From NCBI RefSeq assembly GCF_009193295.2, contig NZ_CP059973.1, positions 806,001 through 870,000 of the forward strand: a stretch of 64,000 bases of DNA, in the 5' to 3' direction. The notes below the pieces were generated by a model. That model saw only the letters and a list, made by a program, of their open reading frames with translations. It was not told where the DNA came from and searched no databases. Each line of letters opens with the position of its first letter. Position 1 is the first letter of the stretch. The translations under genes and the position numbers were made by a program. Source of the DNA: Bacteroides luhongzhouii (GTDB taxonomy: Bacteria > Bacteroidota > Bacteroidia > Bacteroidales > Bacteroidaceae). Positions 26,841-34,940 of this stretch are shown piece by piece.

Positions 26841-29800
26841 ATGTCAAAAGCACACGTACTAAAGAGGTATTCTTTTCTAATCTGGATATTATTCTTTGTT
26901 CTTTCTACCAAGGCTGAACAACAAGACTACTACTTCAGACAAATTTCTTTGGAACAGGGATTGTCACAATCAAGAGTGCAGTGCATTTACAGAGATCATC
27001 AAGGAGTCATATGGATAGGTACCAAATGGGGATTAAATAGTTATGACCAATCTGAACTGAAAAGTTATTTTCATGACCGGGAGCAGCCCAACTCATTGCC
27101 AGACAATTTCATTCGTTTTATTACAGAGGATCGTTTAGGCGATTTATACGTTTCTACCAATAAAGGAATTGCCATCTACAATAAAGCAGAAAATCAGTTT
27201 CAGCCATTGAAATATAACGGGAAGCCATTTAACGCTTGGTCTTATCTTCAAATAGGTGACAATTTCCTGTTTGGAGGAGAAGAAACTTTATACCAATACA
27301 ATCTGACGGATAAAAGTATTACGACGATCTTCCCCAACATCGATGGAGACAAGTTAAAATGTATCAACCGCATCTTTCAGTGGAGTCCCGATGTACTGAT
27401 AACCAGCAGTAAAAAAGACGGGCTTTGGATGTACGACTTGGCAAAAAAGAAAATGTATCGATGTCCATTTGTAAAAGAGCGCGAGATAAACACCATATTT
27501 GTTGACTCTCAAAACCAGCTTTGGGTATCATTCTATGGCAAAGGAATAGCCTGTTACTCGAAAGAGGGGAAAAGGCTTTTCAGTTTATCCACCAAAAATT
27601 CCGGGCTCAACAACGATATCATTTTTGATTTTCTTGAAAAAGACAACCAACTTTGGATAGCTACTGACGGAGGAGGTATCAACATACTTGACTTCCAGAC
27701 TATGAAGTTCTCTTATCTTAAACATATTTCCGATGATGAACAATCCTTGCCGAATAACTCTATCTACCGGCTTTATAAAGATCAGATGGACAATATATGG
27801 ATAGGCAGTATACACGGAGGATTATTCGCCATCAAAAAAGTGTTCATCAAAACCTATAAAGATGTTCCACTGAACAATCCCAATGGAGTTAGCGAACGTA
27901 CCGTGGTTAGCATCTTTGAAGATAAGGATACATTGCTTTGGATTGGAACAGACGGAGGAGGTATCAACTCATTTGACCAAAAAACGAATACATTTCATCA
28001 TTACCCTACTACATACGGGGAGAAAGTTACCTCTATCACAGATTTTTCTGAAAACGAGCTCTTATTATCATGTTTTAATAAAGGGGTCTTTACCTTTAAT
28101 AAGAGAACCGCACAGACGCAACCTTTTCCCATTATCAATGACTCTATTTCGAAAAGAGAATTTTCATCCGGTGATTTGGTAAATCTATATGCTACAAAAG
28201 ATAATATTTACATATTAGGCGCAAAAGTCTATATCTACAACAAGCATACCCGGCAAACATCTATTCTCTACGCACCCCAAATAGACATTCAACGCCAAAT
28301 AGCTATGCAGGCAATTTATTCCGACGATACGCATCTGTATCTAATGGGAACCAATAACCTGTTTAAACTAAACTTCAAAACCAACGAACTGTCTTCATTA
28401 GTCAATATGAAAGAGGGAGATGATTTCACATCGGCCTGCCGGGATGATAAAGGTAACTTTTGGATAGGAAGTAATTTCGGACTGCTCTTCTATAATAAAC
28501 AGACTGGAAAAACAGAAAAGATACATACCAACTTGTTCAACAGTGTATCCAGCCTTGCCTATGATAAAAAAGGAAAAGTCTGGATAGGAGCGCAGAACAT
28601 GTTCTTTGCGTATATTATCAACGAAAAACGTTTTGTTATCCTGGACGAATCCGATGGAGTTCCTTCCAATGAATTGATATTTACCCCTATTCCTGCTCTT
28701 CGTACTCCCAATCTGTATATGGGAGGTACTATGGGACTGGTACGCATTAATACGGATATTATTTTCGAAAACAATTCGTCTCCTATTCTCAAGCTACTTG
28801 AAGTAAAACTGAATGGTAAATCAACTCTGAAACAGGTTAATAATAACTGTATTTCGATTCCCTGGAATCATTCATCGTTCAACATTAAAGTGATTGCTGA
28901 CGAAAAGAACTCCTTCCGAAAACACCTTTTCCGGTATGTCATCACAGGAAAAGACAAAATGGTGATCGAGAGTTATCTCCAGACACTCGAATTGGGTACA
29001 TTAGCATCAGGAGAATATACCATCAGCGTATCCTGCGACACCTCCAACGGTGAATGGAGCCAGCCGACAGAGATCTTAACTATTATAGTCTCACCTCCTT
29101 GGTGGAAATCTACCTGGTTTATTATACTATGCATTTTCTTTGCATTTCTAGTGGCAGGAGTGGTATTCTTTAGTTTGATAAGAAAAAAAGAAAATCGGCT
29201 GAAGCGTGAGATGCGGGAACACGAGAAAAAGATATATGAAGAGAAAATACGCTTCTTAATCAATATCAGCCATGAGCTACGTACCCCTTTGACACTCATC
29301 TATGCTTCCCTGAAACGCATTCTAAATAAAGAGGTGAAGCAAGACGAGCTACCGGAATATCTACAGGGGGCATTCAAACAGGCGAATCAGATGAAATATA
29401 TTATCAACATTGTGCTTGATGCACGCAAAATGGAGGTAGGACAGGAAGTGCTACACATCTCTTCGCATCCTTTACACAAGTGGATACAGGAAGTGGCAGA
29501 AACATTTCAAACTGCATCTAAAGCCAAAGAAATTGAAATTACATACGACTTTGACGACAGTATACAATCTATCGCGTATGATGACACAAAATGCAAAGTT
29601 GTTCTTTCCAATCTGATTATGAATGCTTTGAAATATAGTCCTAATCAGACTCGTATTGTTATAAAAACCATCCGTACAAATGAAAGTATACAAGTACACG
29701 TACAAGACCAGGGAATCGGATTGGATAATGTAGATATAAAGAAGCTCTTTACCCGTTTCTACCAAGGCAAACATAATGAGGGAGGAAGTGGTATCGGTTT

Positions 29801-30788
29801 ATCTTATGCTAAAATGTTGATTGACTTACATGGAGGCAGGATGGGCGCTTTCAATAATAAAGACAGAGGGGCCACATTCTTTTATGAAATACCGGCTAAT
29901 CTACAAGAACAAGAAGTATCATGTCCTCAACATTCCTACCTCAACGAACTTTTAAGTTCTCCGGAGGAAGAAGAGAAAATAGAATCCGGTTCTTTCTCTC
30001 TACAAGGATATTCACTGTTGATTGTAGAAGATAAACAGGACTTAAGAGAATTCTTAAAAAATGCTCTTAAGGATAAGTTCAAGAAGATCTATCAGGCAGA
30101 AAATGGATTGGTAGCGCTGAAAGTTATTAAGCAACAGCAACCGGACATTATAGTAAGTGATGTAATGATGCCACAAATGAATGGCTATCAGCTATGCAAG
30201 GAAATTAAAGAGAATCTGAATATTAGCCATATCCCTGTTATTCTACTTACCGCCAGAGCCGATTCTGAAAGCCAGATGTTAGGATACAAATTAGGAGCCG
30301 ATGCCTATTTGCCCAAACCATTTGAAATGGAAATGCTCCTTAGCGTGATCCAGAACCAGATGAGAAATCGTGAATATATTAAATCCAGATACAGGGGCAA
30401 TCAATTCATTCTGTCTCCGCAAGAGGCTACTTTCAGCAATGCGGATGAACAATTTATGATTAAATTGAATGAAATGATCGATCAGAATCTGTCTCAACCA
30501 GATCTGGACGTAAAATTCCTGACTGCCCAAATGGCTATGAGCCGGACATCCTTATATAATAAGATCAAGGAACTGACCGGCATGGGAGCAAACGATTATA
30601 TCAATCGTAGAAGAATCGACAAAGCAATCATTCTTTTAACTCAGTCTGACATGAGCATTACTGAAATATCAGAGCAGGTAGGTTTCACTTATCAACGATA
30701 TTTCAGTACGTTATTTAAAGAAATGAAAGGAATGACTCCTTCTCAATTCAGAGCACAACATGGTTTCACCCAACAACAATCAGAGTAG
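26841..30788 (+). CDS. Hybrid two-component system sensor/regulator of PUL 2
   Basis: This 1315-residue protein has a signal anchor (about 10-25) and a periplasmic sensor made of two-component-regulator propeller repeats with a Y_Y_Y-type domain (about 30-745; repeats such as VIWIGTKWGLN, LWIATDGGGIN and IWIGSIHGGL). A membrane segment is at about 755-780. The histidine kinase has H811 in INISHELRTPLTL and an ATPase domain with GGSGIGLSYA. The receiver carries D1107 in IIVSDVMMPQMNG, and the C-terminus is an AraC helix-turn-helix (SITEISEQVGFTYQRYFSTLFKEMKG). It senses a periplasmic oligosaccharide and activates the adjacent susC unit. All catalytic motifs are intact. The ATG at 26841 is chosen because an upstream TTG lies in the promoter. 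Confidence 0.95.
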   Translation: MSKAHVLKRYSFLIWILFFVLSTKAEQQDYYFRQISLEQGLSQSRVQCIYRDHQGVIWIGTKWGLNSYDQSELKSYFHDREQPNSLPDNFIRFITEDRLGDLYVSTNKGIAIYNKAENQFQPLKYNGKPFNAWSYLQIGDNFLFGGEETLYQYNLTDKSITTIFPNIDGDKLKCINRIFQWSPDVLITSSKKDGLWMYDLAKKKMYRCPFVKEREINTIFVDSQNQLWVSFYGKGIACYSKEGKRLFSLSTKNSGLNNDIIFDFLEKDNQLWIATDGGGINILDFQTMKFSYLKHISDDEQSLPNNSIYRLYKDQMDNIWIGSIHGGLFAIKKVFIKTYKDVPLNNPNGVSERTVVSIFEDKDTLLWIGTDGGGINSFDQKTNTFHHYPTTYGEKVTSITDFSENELLLSCFNKGVFTFNKRTAQTQPFPIINDSISKREFSSGDLVNLYATKDNIYILGAKVYIYNKHTRQTSILYAPQIDIQRQIAMQAIYSDDTHLYLMGTNNLFKLNFKTNELSSLVNMKEGDDFTSACRDDKGNFWIGSNFGLLFYNKQTGKTEKIHTNLFNSVSSLAYDKKGKVWIGAQNMFFAYIINEKRFVILDESDGVPSNELIFTPIPALRTPNLYMGGTMGLVRINTDIIFENNSSPILKLLEVKLNGKSTLKQVNNNCISIPWNHSSFNIKVIADEKNSFRKHLFRYVITGKDKMVIESYLQTLELGTLASGEYTISVSCDTSNGEWSQPTEILTIIVSPPWWKSTWFIILCIFFAFLVAGVVFFSLIRKKENRLKREMREHEKKIYEEKIRFLINISHELRTPLTLIYASLKRILNKEVKQDELPEYLQGAFKQANQMKYIINIVLDARKMEVGQEVLHISSHPLHKWIQEVAETFQTASKAKEIEITYDFDDSIQSIAYDDTKCKVVLSNLIMNALKYSPNQTRIVIKTIRTNESIQVHVQDQGIGLDNVDIKKLFTRFYQGKHNEGGSGIGLSYAKMLIDLHGGRMGAFNNKDRGATFFYEIPANLQEQEVSCPQHSYLNELLSSPEEEEKIESGSFSLQGYSLLIVEDKQDLREFLKNALKDKFKKIYQAENGLVALKVIKQQQPDIIVSDVMMPQMNGYQLCKEIKENLNISHIPVILLTARADSESQMLGYKLGADAYLPKPFEMEMLLSVIQNQMRNREYIKSRYRGNQFILSPQEATFSNADEQFMIKLNEMIDQNLSQPDLDVKFLTAQMAMSRTSLYNKIKELTGMGANDYINRRRIDKAIILLTQSDMSITEISEQVGFTYQRYFSTLFKEMKGMTPSQFRAQHGFTQQQSE

Positions 30789-30922
30789 ACTCAGCACTTT
30801 AGTTTATCATTTATATAGAAATTATACTTCCCGGAACAGAGCGATTAAGATTTCCAGTGCAGATTTGAACGTTTCATGATTTGAAATGACTAAAATCTGA
30901 TGAGTAGAATAAAGCATTCGAC

Positions 30923-30930
30923 TACTTTTG
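30923..30930 (+). promoter_or_regulatory. -7 element of the GH16-like gene
   Basis: TACTTTTG matches TAnnTTTG and is 46 bases before the ATG at 30976. It overlaps an in-frame TTG at 30928, which therefore cannot be the start. Confidence 0.55.
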
Positions 30931-30975
30931 CAGCAAGCAATTGATAGAAAACGAATACACTTAAATTCAATTATT

Positions 30976-31683
30976 ATGAGAAACTACTATTTAACTCTGT
31001 TACTAATATGCATTTGCGGCATTTGCTTTGCACAGCAACAGACCAATGACATCAGTACTAAAAATCCGCCAAACAAAGAATGGAACTTCAACAATCTGGA
31101 TGGATGGAAATACGGACATCAGGATAACAACCCGGATAATCAATGCATATTAGAGAATGGTTACTTACGGATCTTTACACGGGCTAACTCGGTGGATCGG
31201 AAAAAGGTTCACACTGTAGAACGGATTTATACAACAGGAAGATATACCTGGCGTACTCATATCCCGCAAATGGGAATAGGAGATCAATGTAGCGTGGGTT
31301 CGTGGATATACCATGACGACCAACATGAATTGGATTTTGAAGTCGGATATGGTAAAAACACAGTTCGCAAGGAGTTAAATGCAGCTCCGAACGAAATGAT
31401 TGCTTATATGACATCGCAGGCATATCCTTTTTCTTCCGTTCCTGTAGTAATCAAGACCGGATGGCATCTGTTCGAAATTGATCTGACATTAAAAAACGGG
31501 AACTATTACATCATCTGGTTAATAGACAACGAGCCCAAACATGAACTTCAACTGGAATTTGGGAAAGACATTGCATTCCATATTTTTTGCAGTGTAGAGA
31601 ATCTTAAATTTATTGGAGACCAACCGGCACAGCAGGAAAATTCCGGATTGTTTGATTTCGTCAGATATACATATCATGACTAA
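30976..31683 (+). CDS. Secreted GH16-like jelly-roll protein
   Basis: This 235-residue protein has a signal peptide ending GICFA before QQQ (no lipobox). The mature part is a single concanavalin-like domain with HELDFEV: E118, D120 and E122 match the GH16 ExDxE motif. It aligns along its length with the first jelly roll of the BACON protein (TTGRYTWRTHIPQMG / GSGRYEWRIYVPKFG, MTSQAYPF / VTSQANPF, CSVENL / SSVENL). It is transcribed separately from the HTCS. It may be a periplasmic endo-hydrolase acting on oligosaccharides bound by PUL 2. Because the domain is short and divergent from characterised GH16 enzymes, a non-catalytic binding role is also possible. Confidence 0.75.
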   Translation: MRNYYLTLLLICICGICFAQQQTNDISTKNPPNKEWNFNNLDGWKYGHQDNNPDNQCILENGYLRIFTRANSVDRKKVHTVERIYTTGRYTWRTHIPQMGIGDQCSVGSWIYHDDQHELDFEVGYGKNTVRKELNAAPNEMIAYMTSQAYPFSSVPVVIKTGWHLFEIDLTLKNGNYYIIWLIDNEPKHELQLEFGKDIAFHIFCSVENLKFIGDQPAQQENSGLFDFVRYTYHD

Positions 31684-31731
31684 ATAAATGAACTTAGCAC
31701 ACATTTCTTAAAAGCCAAAAAAATTAATGCC

Positions 31732-31824
31732 ATGAGAACAACGTTCATTTCACTTTCTCGGATATTCATGAACATTTGTCTCCATGCGCAGGATAGAGCA
31801 GTCGATGAAGGTCATGCTCTCTAA
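31732..31824 (+). CDS. Small ORF resembling a truncated secretion signal
   Basis: This 30-codon ORF starts ATG AGA ACA and encodes a basic start, a hydrophobic middle and LHAQD, like a signal peptide with its cleavage site, followed by ten residues and a stop. A strong terminator begins 11 bases later. It could be a remnant of a deleted secreted protein (the neighbouring gene encodes one with a similar MRNYY start) or a tiny peptide gene. No promoter is seen. Confidence 0.3.
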   Translation: MRTTFISLSRIFMNICLHAQDRAVDEGHAL

Positions 31825-31835
31825 ATATAAAATAG

Positions 31836-31869
31836 CCCTCGCTACAAATTTGTAACGGGGGTATTTTTT
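31836..31869. terminator. Terminator between PUL 2 and ahpF
   Basis: Arms CCCTCGCTACAAA (31836-31848) and TTTGTAACGGGGG (31849-31861) form a nearly perfect stem, followed by ATTTTTT on the plus strand. The minus-strand side is also T-rich, so it may serve ahpF too. Confidence 0.75.
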
Positions 31870-31933
31870 AAAGGAGTTATTCCTCCTCCTGCTAATATTT
31901 TGTTTATGTGCTTTTTATATCTGAATATATCAA

Positions 31934-33484
31934 TCAGATAATCCCTCTCACTCTATCGTCAAATGCAGAAAGCGCAGCTTTCGCTCCTTCGCCCATAGAG
32001 ATAATAATTTGCTTATAAGGAACCGTAGAAACATCTCCGGCTGCATAGATACCCGTCACATTCGTACGGCAATGTGCATCAATCATGATTTCGCCCGGAC
32101 GGTTGGTTTCCACTATGTCGCGGAATACACTGCTATTCGCAGAAAGCCCGATCTGTACAAATACGCCATCCAACTCAACCAAACGTTCTTCTTCCGTTTT
32201 GCGGTCTTTAATGCGTAAGGCAGTCAACTTATCACCATTTCCTATCACTTCCGTAGTCTGTGAACTTACAAACACTTCCACATTCGGCAATGATTTAAGT
32301 CGATCTTGAAGTACACTGTCCGCTTTCAGTTCATCCATAAATTCAAAAACAGTCACTTTGGAGCAGATACCAGCCAAGTCAATGGCTGCCTCAACGCCGG
32401 AATTTCCTCCACCTACTACTGCTACATGCTTTCCTTTATAGAATGGGCCATCACAATGAGGACAAAAGGCAACACCACGGCCGATATACTCCGCTTCTCC
32501 CGGAACATTCAGTTTACGCCAGCTTGCACCGGTTGCAATAATCAGTGCTGGAGCTAGAAATTTCTCACCAACAGAGGTAGTGATCTGCTTTTGTTTTCCA
32601 ACCACTTCTACTTTTTCCACTTTACGATGCTCCAGCAAATCCACCGGATAACGCAACAAGTGAGTTTTCAGATTATCGGCAAGTTCATTTCCTGTCGTTT
32701 CCGGAACAGAAATTAGATTTTCAATACCCACCGTTTCTTTTACCTGTCCGCCAATACGCTCGGCCACGATAGCTACACGGAGTCCTTTACGGGCAGAATA
32801 AATAGCTGCCGATACTCCTGCAGGTCCTCCACCGGCTACAATCACATCATATTCTTTCACCTCTGCATTCGCTTTGGTTTCGTCAATACCATATTGTTCT
32901 TCCAACTTGGCAAGCAATTCGCCAAATTCACCACGGCCTACATGAAGCAGCTTTCCATCGGCAAATACAGAAGGTACTCCCTGTATCTTCAATGCATCTA
33001 CTTCATCCTGATAAAGCGCACCGTCTACCATTTCATGCGTAATAGCCGGACTCAAAGTGGTCATTGCATTCAGAGCCTGCACTACGTCAGGACAGTTCGT
33101 ACAAGTCAACGAAACATAAGTAGTCAGATGTATCGGGCCTTTCAGTGCTTTCACACGGTTGCAAACGGCCTCATCGGGAAAGTTCTTTCCTTTGCCGTCC
33201 AGATTCAGGATAGCCAAAAGCAATGACGTGAACTCATGTCCGTTAGGAATACCCCGGAATGTGATTCCGGTACGATCACCATTCTTTAATAAAGTAAACT
33301 TCAATGCTTCTCCCTCATTCACCGAGCAAGTGATATGATCGGAACAATCCACTACATCTCCCAGCAGCTCCAATAATTCTGTTTTGTTTTCGTGGCTGGA
33401 TGATACGGATATATCAAAAGTAAAGTTTGCCTCCAGCCCAGCAAAAATACCCTTTAGTTGTTCTTTTAATGCAGATTCTAACAT
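31934..33484 (-). CDS. ahpF: Alkyl hydroperoxide reductase subunit F
   Basis: This 516-residue flavoprotein (E. coli AhpF is about 520) transfers electrons from NADH to AhpC. The N-terminal tandem thioredoxin-like region carries the CTNC disulfide (C128, C131). The FAD-binding motif is [14 protein letters not shown] (about 214-227). The thioredoxin-reductase-type active site is CPHCDGP (C341, C344), followed by the NAD-binding [14 protein letters not shown] and the late FAD motif [15 protein letters not shown]. All redox cysteines are present. It lies 85 bp downstream of ahpC with a hairpin between them, an arrangement that gives more AhpC than AhpF. Confidence 0.96.
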   Translation of the reverse strand: MLESALKEQLKGIFAGLEANFTFDISVSSSHENKTELLELLGDVVDCSDHITCSVNEGEALKFTLLKNGDRTGITFRGIPNGHEFTSLLLAILNLDGKGKNFPDEAVCNRVKALKGPIHLTTYVSLTCTNCPDVVQALNAMTTLSPAITHEMVDGALYQDEVDALKIQGVPSVFADGKLLHVGRGEFGELLAKLEEQYGIDETKANAEVKEYDVIVAGGGPAGVSAAIYSARKGLRVAIVAERIGGQVKETVGIENLISVPETTGNELADNLKTHLLRYPVDLLEHRKVEKVEVVGKQKQITTSVGEKFLAPALIIATGASWRKLNVPGEAEYIGRGVAFCPHCDGPFYKGKHVAVVGGGNSGVEAAIDLAGICSKVTVFEFMDELKADSVLQDRLKSLPNVEVFVSSQTTEVIGNGDKLTALRIKDRKTEEERLVELDGVFVQIGLSANSSVFRDIVETNRPGEIMIDAHCRTNVTGIYAAGDVSTVPYKQIIISMGEGAKAALSAFDDRVRGII

Positions 33485-33515
33485 ACCTTTTTTCCTTTCA
33501 TTTTTTTAAAAGAAA

Positions 33516-33542
33516 GGCCGGCAGCGTCTCCCGTTACCGACC
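33516..33542 (-). terminator. Intercistronic hairpin between ahpC and ahpF
   Basis: On the minus strand GGTCGGTA (33542-33535) pairs with TGCCGGCC (33523-33516) with G-U pairs, followed by TTTCTTTT. This is probably a partial terminator or mRNA end-stabilising hairpin after ahpC. Confidence 0.5.
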
Positions 33543-33569
33543 TCCCATAATCACCATTATCAAGATCTA

Positions 33570-34136
33570 TCAAATCTTACCTACCAGATCGATGCTTGGT
33601 TTCAGGGTAGACTCACCCTTCTTCCATTTAGCCGGGCAAACTTCTCCGACGTGGCTGGCTACAAACTGTGCAGCTTCCACCTTACGAAGCAATTCACTTG
33701 CATCACGGCCAATATTGTTATCATTCAGTTCTACCACTTTAATCTTTCCTTCCGGATTGACAACGAATGTACCACGATAAGCCATACCCTCTTCTTCGAT
33801 ATATACACCCAGTGCACGGCTCAAAGCGCCAGTCGGGTCTGCCAACATCGGATATTGAATCTTGCGAATACTTTCAGAAGCATCATGCCAAGCTTTGTGC
33901 ACGAAATGAGAGTCAGTACTTACCGAATAGATTTCTACACCCATCGCTTTGAATTGGTCGTACTTTTCAGCCATATCCACCAATTCAGTAGGACATACGA
34001 AAGTAAAGTCGGCAGGATAGAAGAAAAGAATCGCCCATTTACCTTTCAGGTCATTGTTGGTTACAGTCTTGAAAGCTCCGTTGTGAAAAGCCTGAACGCT
34101 GAATTCAGGAAGTTGAGAATTTAAAATTGGTTCCAT
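33570..34136 (-). CDS. ahpC: Alkyl hydroperoxide reductase subunit C (peroxiredoxin)
   Basis: This 188-residue typical 2-Cys peroxiredoxin has peroxidatic C48 in FYPADFTFVCPTE and resolving C167 in VGEVCPAKW. It reduces H2O2 and organic hydroperoxides using electrons from AhpF. The length and both motifs match E. coli AhpC. It is preceded by a consensus promoter and an inverted repeat near the transcription start. In Bacteroides ahpCF is controlled by OxyR (established knowledge); whether this repeat is the OxyR site is not shown. Confidence 0.97.
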   Translation of the reverse strand: MEPILNSQLPEFSVQAFHNGAFKTVTNNDLKGKWAILFFYPADFTFVCPTELVDMAEKYDQFKAMGVEIYSVSTDSHFVHKAWHDASESIRKIQYPMLADPTGALSRALGVYIEEEGMAYRGTFVVNPEGKIKVVELNDNNIGRDASELLRKVEAAQFVASHVGEVCPAKWKKGESTLKPSIDLVGKI

Positions 34137-34182
34137 AATCTTTATTGCTTTTATTGTTATTAATTGATTTGACTTATAACAT

Positions 34183-34211
34183 CAGAAACAACGTTTTGTT
34201 TTTTGTTTCTG
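34183..34211. promoter_or_regulatory. Inverted repeat at the ahpC transcription start
   Basis: CAGAAACAA (34183-34191) and TTGTTTCTG (34203-34211) are perfect 9-bp inverted arms separated by 11 bases. The repeat covers the predicted start (about 34208) and early leader. It could be an operator or a 5' mRNA hairpin. Confidence 0.5.
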
Positions 34212-34214
34212 GTG

Positions 34215-34247
34215 CAAAGATAAAGGCAGCTCCCCCGCCTTTGCAAA
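34215..34247 (-). promoter_or_regulatory. ahpC promoter
   Basis: On the minus strand TTTG (34247-34244) and TATCTTTG (34222-34215) are separated by 21 bases, a full consensus match. Confidence 0.7.
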
Positions 34248-34304
34248 AAAAGTCCAATCGAATATTTCTATGCTATGATAGATGAAATTAATAAAAGCAT
34301 TTTA

Positions 34305-34312
34305 TAACTTTG
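34305..34312 (+). promoter_or_regulatory. -7 element of the Nudix gene
   Basis: TAACTTTG is 37 bases before the ATG at 34349 and matches TAnnTTTG. The -33 box is not clear. Confidence 0.5.
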
Positions 34313-34348
34313 CATGCATAAACAAAAAAACTGGAAGTATATACGATT

Positions 34349-34870
34349 ATGAAACATCCTCTAGCTCAATTCCTATATTGTCCCAAATGTGGTTCTCCGC
34401 ATTTCGAGGTAAATAACGAAAAGTCCAAAAAATGTACAGATTGCGGCTTTGTCTATTACTTTAACCCTTCCGCAGCTACTGTGGCGTTCATCTTGAACGA
34501 AAGAAAAGAACTGCTTGTTTGCCGACGTGCTAAAGCCCCGGCTAAAGGGACTCTTGACCTTCCCGGTGGATTTATAGATATGAACGAGACAGGTGAAGAA
34601 GGTGTAGCCCGTGAAGTGCTGGAAGAAACAGGATTGAAGGTAAAAAAAACTATTTACCAGTTTACACTTCCCAATATTTATGTCTACTCGGGTTTTCCTG
34701 TGCATACACTCGACATGTTTTTCCTGTGCATCGTAGAAGACATGAGCCATTTTTCGGCAATGGATGATGTAGCAGACTCTTTCTTCCTGCCTCTTTCTGA
34801 GATTAATCCGGAAGATTTTGGACTGGATTCTGTCCGGCGAGGACTTAAAAAGTTCTTATCCGAGAGATAA
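34349..34870 (+). CDS. Nudix hydrolase with N-terminal zinc ribbon
   Basis: This 173-residue cytoplasmic protein has a zinc ribbon formed by CPKC (C11, C14) and CTDC (about C31, C34). The Nudix box GGFIDMNETGEEGVAREVLEETGL matches G-x5-E-x7-REUxEExGU with all metal-binding glutamates. It hydrolyses a nucleoside diphosphate linked to another moiety; zinc-ribbon Nudix proteins include NADH pyrophosphatase-like and ADP-sugar enzymes. The substrate is not predictable here. It overlaps nothing real; the next gene starts 70 bp downstream with its own promoter. Confidence 0.9.
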   Translation: MKHPLAQFLYCPKCGSPHFEVNNEKSKKCTDCGFVYYFNPSAATVAFILNERKELLVCRRAKAPAKGTLDLPGGFIDMNETGEEGVAREVLEETGLKVKKTIYQFTLPNIYVYSGFPVHTLDMFFLCIVEDMSHFSAMDDVADSFFLPLSEINPEDFGLDSVRRGLKKFLSER

Positions 34871-34917
34871 TTCGTTAAAATATAACAAATTACAGAAATA
34901 TATCCCCTTTCATTCTG

Positions 34918-34925
34918 TACTTTTG
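34918..34925 (+). promoter_or_regulatory. -7 element of the TPR gene
   Basis: TACTTTTG matches TAnnTTTG and lies 15 bases before the ATG at 34941. This supports that start rather than an upstream in-frame codon inside the Nudix gene. Confidence 0.55.
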
Positions 34926-34940
34926 CATAAATACCCGATT

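Noticed and set aside
33651..34124. Open frame of 157 codons antisense to ahpC
   Set aside because: It covers ahpC almost exactly on the other strand and has no domain; it is a shadow of a strongly conserved gene.
34818..34940. Upstream in-frame extension of the TPR gene into the Nudix gene
   Set aside because: It would remove the signal peptide from the N-terminus; the promoter at 34918-34925 and the signal sequence support the ATG at 34941.
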